The translations under genes were made by a program, and so were the position numbers. A DNA stretch of 64,000 nucleotides from Blastomussa wellsi. Taxonomy: Eukaryota; Cnidaria; Anthozoa; Scleractinia; Plerogyridae. Where the stretch lies: NCBI GenBank assembly GCA_947652115.1, contig OX393566.1, positions 26,104,420 to 26,168,419 of the forward strand, in the 5' to 3' direction. Positions 17,801 to 29,800 of the stretch are shown piece by piece; within the stretch, counting starts at the first letter, position 1; every line of letters begins with the position of its first letter. Under the pieces are notes generated by a model, which saw only the letters and a program-made list of their open reading frames with translations, did not search any database and had not been told where the DNA came from.

Positions 17801-20800
17801 ATCCATTAGTTTCAGATTTCCTACCTTATAAGGGTAATATGAAAATAACTCAATATATTATGACATCTCTCCTTTAACAACGGATATGGATGCGGCTAAC
17901 AGGACAACGAAGGGTTGAAAACCAGCAGTAATAATACACAGAAAATAAGGGTATTCAAGGTTCCAGTGCAAATAATACTGTAATCAAATTACCGACAAAT
18001 ATGTACAATAATGTTGTGTTCTTTTGAGAATCATTGTGGCAATAATAATTGCCTTCATTGACAATGAAAATTCAAAGAAAGGTAAAAATTTTACCTTGCT
18101 GGAATACAATCGGCGCCGTCCTTCTTGCATAGGTCCCTTGTCGCCGGAACCGAGTTCGGCAAGCTACAGAGATCAAAGACGGAGATCTAAGAGGGGAGTT
18201 CGATAAATGAAATGGAAGGGCTCTTCACTTGAAAAATAACGGAGCTGAAAATAATAGTCGGACATAGTAGTTGGCCCACCAAAATTTGCCATTGTCTGAA
18301 GAAATCCCGGCAGTGACCGGACAGAAATCCGGAAAAGTGTTTTTGTCTTCAGGCGTAAACGCCAATGTTTTCAGTTGACAACGGTCATGGAACACTACTG
18401 TAATGTGACGTCTTATCTGTTTGTCTGATCAAAATGGTGACTTAGTCAGACAAGGTCTTGCAACATCCGAAATCCCAGCTATATAGTCAACAAGGCAATT
18501 TCTCAGATAATTTTAGCTTACCGCTTCTTGGAGATTCTGCCCTGGTGGACCCTAGAAAGGAGATCAAATATGCAGTTTAGACTTAAAATAACTCAGTCAA
18601 GGTCTACTGACAGTCATCAACGCAAAAACACCTCAACCCAAATCAATTTGTTACTTAAAAAGCCTAAGACTCTTCAACTGCCCGAGCTTAACCCCAGTTT
18701 GGTGATAGGGCGACTGGAGTGTTGCTACTCCCCCCTCCCCCTCCCCCGGATGGGACGATAAACAAAACAATCTAGCGTCCAGCGTGCTATTTAAATGACA
18801 ACCACGCAATCGACTTAAAAACAAGAAGATAACAGCGGACTACAATTTTGCGTCATTTCCATGTATGCACGACAATAAACAAGCTGCGTAGTTCACGATT
18901 TAGAATCACTAAAATAACATAAACACTGGCCGTTTCTCCACTCTTGGTAAATGTCATGATACCTCCACTGGGAGCAATGTACTCCATCCCGACCCTACCC
19001 CCATCAGTAACTCAATGTTCCTTACCTGGGGTCCTGGGACTCCGGGAGGGCCTGGGTCGCCCTAGAATTCGAGACAAGAGTTTTACGTTATTAGGTGATC
19101 AGAATTTTAGTGGCAAATTTTTAGGCCACATTTGGTCCAATTGATATGTTGTTAAGCTCCCTAAATGAAATCTGAATCAATCACTAAAATCACACATCAC
19201 GCATCACACATCACGCAAGCCGCGTTGTGGACCCGCTGTCCCATAATACTAAAACACAACTCCCACCAGTGCGCTTGTTTTAGAGACACCAGGTCAGGTT
19301 ACGGTATTTCTGTAAGTGTCAAACTAAAACATATATATTATCTTCAGTAGCCTGCGAAGATGGCGGTTTTGGTAGCGCACTCAATCGAAACAAGCAGTGA
19401 ATCGAAAGGCGCAAAACTGAGAGGCGAAGCTGCGAGGAGACTGAGGGAGAACGCATTCGCTGCGCTCTCGCTCAGGCCCTCTCGGCTTCAGGTTTCGCGG
19501 CTTTCAGTGCTTGCTTCGTCTGAGCGCGCTACCAAAATAAGCCGCCAGCTACACTGGCTATTGTCTGGAATAAATATAATGCAAGCAAAATCAAATCAAC
19601 AAGACTTACCGCTTCTCCATCGTTACCCTAAATCAAGAAATAAAGAAAAAAAACGTTACATTTATAATTTCACTCACGTTGGAACAAAACAACTTAAAAC
19701 CATAAAGCCAAGTTAAAACCGGTTCTTTTGACCCATGGTAGAAAAATCATCAACAACTTACCGACCGACCACGTTCACCCTGAAACAGACAAAAACAAAA
19801 ATGTCACATTTAATGGATAGTCTAAAATAGGTACAGACCGTGTACATGGGCTGTAGCCCTATACTTCTAAACGAGCCATTTAGCAATCTATGAACACTTT
19901 GTTTTTCTTTAGTTTGGGAAAAGAGTTGCGTTTTCAACTATTGTTATGTATCTATTGTTGTATATTATATATATCCACTGTAACTCTATAATTCCGAGGA
20001 CATAAACAGAACTCACTAATGATCTGCTTTTAGTGGCTTTGCACAGATATCATTTACATCCGGTGACATCTCGATAAGCGTGTATATAACGATTCTGCGG
20101 TTTTTTCTTTGCAGCGTCAGGTGCTTCACAATTACAGAGACCACTTGAGTGATAGAGTATATGCACAGAAAATGACCTTGAATTTGACAAGCTGAGAATT
20201 TCTCTTGTGTCTCAATTACCAAAGTGCAATTTACTTCCAGAAGGGAGGTTGGCGCATTCAGTTCTAGTGTTTAGTTACATTCGTGATATCTTCTGTGTGA
20301 CATCTTCGTGTGCGTGTAATAGCAGGTGAAACATTTCTGCCGCATATCGTCAACTTGGCCATACTAAGAAAATCATTTCTCGCTTGGTTGTAGCAACGCA
20401 GAATAACACCAAAGGAAACTGCATCGAGAACTTCAGGTGTCAGATTTACCACTGGCATAATATTGTCTAAACAAACTCAAAACTCAAACCTGAACTCCAG
20501 GTGTACCCTGCGGGCCAGTTCGTCCCTGGAACATAACAGATAAGAATTGTCAGAGACGCAGTTCAAACTAATAATTAATAATAATAATAGAATACACTTT
20601 GGATATAGGTGTTAAAAATTAGAAATGTATTTTTTTTATTTTGGATTCTTTTACAGCTTTAAGCTGTTATTGGCATATTTCAGTTGAAGAGGTTTTCAAC
20701 TGAGTGTCGAAAGTAATTAGCGAATTCCTTTAGTTTTGCATCAATATGCTCACTGATTGATTTAAAAATCTCGCGTCAACGCCAAAACCAGTGATGACTC

Positions 20801-23800
20801 GAGCGTGCACGTTTTCCCGCTATGTGTAATTATTTCGCGTTTTTGGATCGATGGATTGTCTCCGTTCTTTGTGACTGGCCAAAGTTATTACTTTGGTTTT
20901 GGTTTTAAGACACTCAATTGATCAGCACTGAAATCGCATAAAATTGCGTGACCTAATAGGATAATTACGTGTACTACAAGCCCAGCTTGAAAATCAAGGG
21001 GTGGCGACCAACTTCAACTGCACTGCTGTGTGTAGAAACTTTCATTAGCAGAAATCGACTTTTCGTGGTGGTTTCATTCCTTTATCAACAATTATTGTTT
21101 CTTTGGATCAGGTGTGTTAAGTTGACAGCTGTTTGACAGCCGTAATTAATTACCTCAGGTCCAGGTCCTCCCTGTTCACCAGGAGAGCCGGGAGATCCCG
21201 TGCCACCCTGGAAGATAAAACAAGATAGGTACGCAATACATACAAATGAATTTGACCGATGTGCCTCACATCCTCGTCAATTAGAAAGGTATTTAAAAAC
21301 CCGTTTGAATTTATACAATAAAGAAGGTTGATAACAAAGACGGCTTCTTCTTATAGTGTAGCAGCTCCCGTAAGCTTTTAATTCTACTGGTCCTCCTGGT
21401 GTAGCAGTTGCTATTGTTTTAGAGGCTAGGGGTCAAACAAGTACTGCTGAATAAGTGTCCTGCACAAAGCGGTAACAAGTTAATAACTGATTTATTTACC
21501 TTTGGTCCTGGAGGACCTACGGTTCCGTTTCTACCATTATCGCCCACTTCGCCCTGTAATAAAATTTATTCAGTAGTTTTCTTAAGAAAAAACAATGACG
21601 GAATAAATACTACAAACAAAAACGCTAAAAAGTTAATAATACAACACTTACGAGTAAAAGAAAAGCGATATGTTGCAAATGTTAGGTCTATGGACGAACG
21701 CCTAGTGTGTGACCATTCAAAAGAGCAGTTTTTCCATGCTTATTATTCTGTGCAAGCTGGTTCTAACTTTAAAGTCTGTGGATAAAACCCTTGTGTGTGA
21801 CCATTCAAATGAAAGCTATTGAGCAGCAGTGGTACTGTTTATAGACCTCTTTCATAAATGGCTGCCAATTTTAAATTCTTTTGTGTGCATTTAAATTAGC
21901 CTTTCTAACCTCGTTTGAAAACAAAAAATCTTTTGATTTACCAAATCAAAAACGAGGTTAGAAAGGCCAATTTAAATGAATACAAAAGAATTGAAAATTG
22001 GCAGCCATTTATGAAAGAGGTCTATTATGCTGTACAAAGTGGTTCTAACTTTTATGTCTGAAGGTAAAACCCTAGTGTGTAACTATTCAAATGAGGGCTA
22101 TTGCGTAGTACTTTCAAGTCGGCAAGCTGAAATTTTAACCTTTATTTTAATGTAGCAGTGTGAAGAATTTTTTACAAAAGAATTTAGCCCATCAGTTCTC
22201 CTAAAGACTACCCTCTAGCTGATGGATATTCTCATAACCTCTCGTCTCGTGCTGACTGTATTTTGACACTGTGTTGAGAAATTCAATATTGATCTCTAAA
22301 TTTACCTCAGCCCCCGATGCACCAGGTCTTCCTGATTCTCCAGTGTAGCCAAAATCACCCTGAAAAAAAGGAACAAAGGAACGATTTATATCAACACTTA
22401 CAGACAGGCCGAACTCGTGCGCAAGCTTCACTCCGATTTGAAACACACTATTTAGGCGCAAAAGTGCAGCTTGTCTGCGAGTTTTTGTGACAAAAAAGTG
22501 GGCGACAAAACCAAAATCGTACTGTAATCTCTGGCTTCGGTAAGCCAAAACGCCTGACATTTATCTTTGCAGTAGCATTTCACTTCAAAACAATACTAAC
22601 CTTCGGTCCAGCTTCGCCGGCCTCTCCTGTATCTCCTTGGAAACCAAAGGGGCCCTGTTGTTATTTCAATAATTTAGAAACAACATAAAGAATTTTAAGA
22701 CAAACAATATAGCAGCCTCCAGGACCTTGTCAGTCGGCGGAACAAGTGCCAGTTTTGACAAACCTTCGTTGAAACACTCGTACTCCGACGAGCAACTTCG
22801 GGGCCGAACACCGTGGGTTCGCTCCCCTCTCGGAAGTGTGATTTGAGGTCATCAACTGACACTTGTTACGTACCCCGACTGTTGTATTGTTGGAAATGAC
22901 ATAGAAATGCGAAGAAACAAAATACATTTCGTATATATATTATATAAAAGATAGCTAACAGTTGCGAAAAATATGTTGTTTCCGAAATGTTTTCTACGAA
23001 TGAGAATCGCCGTTACCACTTATCCAGCGGAACTGATGACAGACAAACTTTTCCTGGTGTGGATTACTCCAGTTGTTTAGTCAATAGACCAATTCCGATA
23101 TATTAAAATTCTAACATGGCGCCGAGGCTTGGGGACTAAAAAAAAGAAATTATTTAATCATCCCTAATATAAGCCTCGATGCAATCTTTTGTTTTATTCC
23201 CCCAAGCCTCGGCGACATGTTAAAATATTAATATATCGGATTGGTCTACAAACCTACTTACATTCGCTCCGACGAAGGGCTAACGCTCGAAACGTTAGCT
23301 CTTGAATCTCTTTACGTTCAATTCACGTTATCAACCCAGTTGATAAAACCAAATTATATAAATAAATAAATGCACTTATAAGAGAAGAAGTCACATTAGC
23401 CTCAGCTGGTTTTCATGCAGGTCCTCTATCCAAGTGGAATTGGTTTTAGAGGAGGGAGGAAAACCAGAGAACCCAGAGAAAAATACTCGGAGCGAGGAGA
23501 GAACCAACAACAAACCCAACCTACATATGACACCAGGCTGGAATCCAACCCGGTTGCAACCCAATCTCCGGCTAGAGAATGTAGACAGTCTACATGGGGA
23601 AATTAGAAATTACATTTATTGACCAAGCACACGGGAGAGGACTGGTATAAAAGCGCTCTAAATGGATTCATTTAAAAATGGCGGCTTCGCGTCATAATAC
23701 GAGCGGCTAAATACAGGAATGGCTCGGGACACTTAGATTTATTTAGGAATTTTAAAAGGAAAAAGAAAAAGTCAATGTTAAAAGCACCGAGCTGGAATCG

Positions 23801-26800
23801 AACTCAGGTCACCCGTATCATGAATGCGTCGCATGACCACTACACTACCGGGGAACGGCCGCAAAACATCGATAATTGTAAAATTTTATCGTGTTACCCG
23901 TGTGCTTACTAAATGAATGTGTGGTTACGCGTCAATAAACTACCCTAATTTCCCAATGTACACTGTCTTCATTCTTAGCAGGAGATTGGGTTGCCGGGCA
24001 ACATTGTTTAGAGGCAAGCGTTCTCGCCACTGCGCCACCCTCGCTCCTCCAAATTAACCAATTATCTATTCTCTGAATTATCTAATTTAAGCTTTACAAC
24101 CTTTCAGATAACCTTTAAGAAAACAAAAATGCAAATAATTACGAAAACCAAAATGCAAATAAAATATAAACAAACTCACGTCAATTCCCTGCTTTCCAAT
24201 ATTTCCGAAATTACCATTCCGTCCTGGATCACCCTGTCACAAGAACAATCCATAAAAATAGGTAAGTGCGTTGAAAGTTGAGCCTGTAATGACCATGTTA
24301 CAAGAGGAGAATTTCTCTTGCAACTTGCAACGCAACAAACGTTGCATAGTCAATTGCCAAAACATCTGCAATGCAACAAGATACTACGGCAAGCTGCAAG
24401 AAAACATAACGTTGCTTTGTCTAATATGCTAATCGCAATTTACCGCGCAGTTGTTTTAAAACGACAAATCGGATGGCTTCCTTTGCTCGCCGGAGATTTG
24501 AGGCTGAAAATGTGATGGGATGTATCGCAAGTTACAAGAAAAATTACGAATGTATAACTCTCCCAGGCCTCCTCTGCAACTTGCAATGTTTTCCAGTTGC
24601 CACGAGACAACCTAACTCGACATGACTTCAGTTAGATGTTACAGTAACCAAATAAATAAAAAAATGATGGATGACTTTGTTGGCAAAATCTTTCTCTCAT
24701 CACGCAGACAGTTTTGGCCACCATATTGGAGAACCAAAGTTGTACCAATATGGCGGACCCATACAAAGCTCTATAATTTTCCGAATTTTGTTTTCTCAAT
24801 AACTTGGCTGCAATGAACATTGCCAAGTCAACATTTGGAGAATACATACCTATCCACCTACTCCACAATCTCCGAGTTAGGTAAAGTTTTTGAATGCAAA
24901 CCCAAACGTTCTTCGGTTATGCGAGTTTCAATTGAGTATAGTGGAACAAAAACCAAAGTACTTACTTTGGCCAATCAAAAAGAACGCAGAAATTTCAGTG
25001 ATCCAATCAAAACTCGAAGAAATTAAACGTAGCCGACACAAAACGCGGGAAAACGTGCGCCCGCGAGTCACGGTTGGTTTTGTTTTTACTTCTGATTGGT
25101 TGAAAAAGTGACACGAGATTTTTAAACCAATCACTGAGCGTAGTAATGCAAAACCAGAGCAATTCACTAATAACTTCCCAAACTCAATTGAAACTCGCTC
25201 TATCTTGGTGTAAACGCTCTATACTTACAGTTGCTCCTTGAGAGCCAACAGCTCCTTTGTTTCCAGCCGGCCCTGTCGCTCCCACAACTCCGGTAGCTCC
25301 GTCAGTACCGGGTGAGCCGCGAGCGCCTAATTCGCCCTGGCAACATAAAACAACACACCTTAACTCATGTACGTCGCATAAGCTTTCCTTTTTTATGGCT
25401 CACACAGTTTCAGCAAAACCCAAGCCCTATATATAGAGTGGAGTTGGGTGTCACGTGCAAGAAATGGCATATACACAGGGCATTTGGAGTGAGGAAACAA
25501 ACGGTGGCAAAACCCAATGAATTTCTTCTGTCAAACATTATTCAGCTAGTTGGACAGATGGTTATCTTCTAACCTCTAAACCAGCACCTCCTTTCAAACC
25601 AGGCTCGCCGTTGATTCCTGGTGAACCCTAGAAAAGACAGAGAAAATTTAATTGCCAGTCACTTCTGGTTACTTTTTTGAAAAAGGTAGTCAACAAAAAC
25701 TCCATAAAATAACTATCCAGGCACTTGTTGCCCTTCGTTGGTCATGACATTCATAACAGGAACCTACCGGTGATCCATTACCGCCCTTATCACCAGCCGG
25801 TCCACGAGCACCTGGATAGCCCTGAAAAAATTCAAACACGTTACAAACAATGCATCTTGAAAAATTGTCGCCCTGCGTCCTGCGTCGCAGACAGCCCAAA
25901 TCACCGCTATAGACCGAGTATTAAGTGGCACGTTTGGCTGCAACGCAGGCTAAATATTCCTTGATTCCGTGTGCTATTATCTTGAAAACAGCCTTTCTAT
26001 TTTGAGCCTTCCTTCAGTTCGAAAAATGGCAATCCCTTTTAAAATCGTTTGTTCTTGACACAAGGGAACAAGCGAAAGCTGCTAACGAAGTCCCGCCACC
26101 GAGACGGGAATGACGCCCGCGATGTTCGCCCCTGAAGTTGCTAAGCAACACGACTGTTTTGCTCGCAGGCTTACGAGAGCTTTTGTGCTAGTTTTTGATT
26201 GGATAAAATAAGTCGGAAACTCTTCTGTTGCTTCACCGAAGATTTGCAATGTATAGCCTGCGTAGCCGGCGGGATTTGAGTGTGCGAGCTGCTCGAAGCC
26301 CCGCGAGTGGAAATTTCAAATTTCAACTCGACTCCTCACCAATCTCCCCACGGATTCGCCGCTCCAACGACGGCCTCCCAGTTTAAATGAAAGCTACAAG
26401 CAGCAAGTTTGCACAGTAATGCGTCGTTTGCTTTCAGGTATTCACAGCAATACATATTTTTACAACTTCCCTTAAGTTTGTATGAGTGCTTTGGAAATTT
26501 AACTGACTTAACAGAGGGCCTACATTTACTTACGTTGGTCTATCCATCTTTGAATTGTCAGAGCCAATTGTTAACACAGCCAAGTTGAAAACGAAAGCGC
26601 GTAATTTTTTGCTTTGCTATGCAGTAAAGTAAATTTAGTGCGTAAGTGTAAGTAAGTAAGTGCGTTAGTGCGAAAGTGCGTAATTTTTTGCTTTGCTATG
26701 CAGTAAAGTTAATTTAGATATTTTTAGGCCAACAAACAAGTTGAAAACGAAGTGCGTAATTTTTTGCTTTGCTATGCAGTAAAGTTAATTTAGATATTTT

Positions 26801-29800
26801 TAGGCCAACAAACAAGTTGAAAACGAAACTGCGTAATTTTTTGCTTTGCTATGCCGTAAATATTTTTAGGCCAACAAACAAGAGTAATTTTCGTTTTCAT
26901 GCGCGCGATCGTGTTCTATCAGAGAACGGACAACGATGCCACAATCGAAGGGGTTCCAGTGTATAACAACGTTAATACCTGTGTATACAACAACGAAATA
27001 ACTAGTATTTCCTTATTTACTTTATACTTACTTGTCGTCCATCCTGTCCGATATTTCCATTTTCACCATTATCTCCACGTTCACCCTAAATGGCGGCGAA
27101 ATGTTGACAGACTCTTCAGTTAATGTACATAATATCATTTCTGGGTACATTCGTACCGAATTCCTTGTGAAGTCTAAACACATTTCAACATTGATTTCAG
27201 TATATCGGAAAAAAACTATCTACGATGAAAACGAGCATTCTGATTGGTTCCTTAAGATGGAGCGCTCACAAATTCGTTTTGCCGATTTGTTCATTTAACC
27301 AGGTATAAAAGAAAACTATTTTATATAACAAAAGAACATCAGTTAAGTACACTTTTAGTCAACTCTCAAAGCAGGTTTAGAAATTAGAACAAAATCGGGT
27401 CCGGTGGTAACCTGCGATCAGGCGTTCTTATTTTTTTCCTTTCTCTCGCCGCGAAAAATAAGAACGCCTGATCATGTGATGGCAGGTTAGTCTGAAGGAA
27501 AATAAGGGAACTTGACTTCACACACTGGTTTGAGTGAACAATAACATCAGTGAACTTAAGCAAAGAAAACTTTGGAAAACTACCAAGTTTGGAAAATGCA
27601 AAGCTCTGGTTTACTATAACTGAACTGATGTAAGCGAGTAGAATTAATACAACAATTCAAACCTTTTCTCCGGTATTTCCACGTGCTCCGCGCCTTCCAG
27701 GCAGGCCAGGCAATCCCTTTCAAAATCGAAAGCGTTTTCATATCAGTTTGACTAATAAATGTCATACTGCTAAAAAATTCAGAATATAAATATTGCACGT
27801 AAAGGATATAAATGTCATATTTACACTTGGTCCACGATCGCCTTTAGCGCCAGCTGGCCCAAGAGGACCTGGTGGACCCTGAAAAATACAAATACATGAA
27901 GCTTAAAGAAGCTAGCTAAAATTTTCAAATTCGTCTTTTGTAATCCTTCTCAATCTTCCACATCCTTAACCATCCTTGTTCCTTTTTGGTTCAGTATCAC
28001 CTCTTTGGTGTTTTGCTCCCTTAGTAAACTATTATTTTGAAGTTTTCTGTTTTAAGGATAATTTGGTCCCTATACAAAAAACTGATTCATTCAATAATAA
28101 CAGAAAACTGTGTGGTATTCATCCTTCAACTTATTAGCTAAACAGGACACTTATTTGTTTCAAGAGGGAGTGTCGGTTTTACAAATCTTCGTTGAAGTTT
28201 CACCTGTACTTTCATTTTAATACAAAGCAAACTAATTTCAAATGAAACTTTTTCCACGAGGTTCATTTTGAAACAGGGGGCAAAAGGAAACTCAGAACTG
28301 CCCATAGACAAGACGCGACATATCCATCATTTAGCAACAAAACAGTAACGAGAAAGACAGTGAAGTTAATGGTTATGAGAGTACATGTACATTGTTATAC
28401 ATACAGGTCTTCCGTCTGATCCGGGTATTCCAGGCAATCCGTCGCGTCCTGGTAATCCCTACAAAGACATTGAGAGACATGAACAGAAAATACAGATCAA
28501 TGTAATGAATTCCTGGAGCACCCAGATGTACAAATGAACATCATTATCATTATGAATTATTTATCGGCATTTGTTATGATAATTTTGTATCAACTTACCG
28601 GTCTTCCGGGCAAACCTGCTGTTCCTGGTCTACCCGCTACGCCAAGCGAGCCCTGTAAAGAAATGTACATTAGTTGTGACAGACGTTTCTTTTTTGTGGA
28701 AATTGTCTATGCTGTGTTTGCTGCACATTAAGTGTACCGTGGCCAGCTTACCTTGACTCCTGGAATACCTGGTTGTCCTGGAAGGCCAACAAAACCAGGA
28801 GGTCCCTAACAAAACATCAAAAAGGAAGTTAAACACAGGAACAAGGAATGAAAAGGTACACTTGTGCTAAATTCGCTGTAGGAGACTCGTATCCACATTT
28901 GAATCGCTTGGTTCCGTGAACAACATAGTCAGTACGGTAACGCATTTCGTCACAATCACTTCCAAAAACCCAAGGTTTGCTCATTCTATTTCCAAGCTAA
29001 ACTACAACCATATTGTACTCTGCCTGGTGTTCTGAGTTGATGCCCTCTCATTTGTGCCCACACATGCACTGGAATGCCAGTGACCTGTGAGCAGTTTATA
29101 TTACTAGTGACCACGAAAATAAAATTGTGCAACTTACAGGGGGACCCTGCGATCCAGGTCGGCCAGGCGATCCTGTTGCACCTCTGTTACCCTTGAAGGA
29201 GAAAACGTATCCTTAAAACGACTCGCCAGTTACTGCGAGATTATAGTCTACAAAATTAACAATTACACTGTGAAATCGCCTGATATTTAGCCAACAAGGA
29301 CGTAGTCCAACGGCATCGCATTTAAATAATTTATTCATTTAATGGCCGTACGTTTGGTCTAAAGGGCTAAACAACAACAGCTCAATGTAGAGTTGGGTAT
29401 TAACGCTTCCATGTAACTTACAGCTCCTCCAGGTTCGCCAGGGGCACCTTTTTGTCCATCAATTCCTACAGTTCCCTAAAAATTAAATACAATTGCCTGT
29501 TGGTATTCAATGAGAGCAAGAAGTTCGCAAAACTTGGCGAGAGTTCAAGCTTCTATTCTTGTTTGACCTAATTCACTCTTATGTAAACTGAATCAGAGAG
29601 AAACAAATGTGCTAACTGTCTCATTTTCTGATCGCTCAACTTGTTTAGCGAGAATGTGATAACAGTTAAAGAAAACCCTTATTAACACTTATTGGTCTTA
29701 TGCTTCTTGCTTTTCCTGGCGTTGTTTCACATGGTAGTGTGTAAATTAACGGTCATTTTCAAACCAGGAGACGGGTGAGTATAACACACGATCATTAGCA

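Noticed and set aside
18164..18185. Alternative acceptor for the C-telopeptide exon (CTCTTAG)
   Set aside because: In the phase required by the previous exon it meets a stop codon within a few codons.
21385..21410. GPPG-like codons on the plus strand (TGGTCCTCCTGGTGTAGC)
   Set aside because: Only four Gly-X-Y-like codons, wrong strand, no exon borders. Possibly an inverted scrap of a collagen exon, but too short to claim.
23784..23858. Functional tRNA gene
   Set aside because: A and B boxes are good but the 5' and 3' ends do not form an acceptor stem; kept as a tRNA-derived repeat.
24622..25170. Several 60-80 codon open frames
   Set aside because: They fall in MITE F and neighbouring repeat sequence, and the frames overlap on both strands with no family features.
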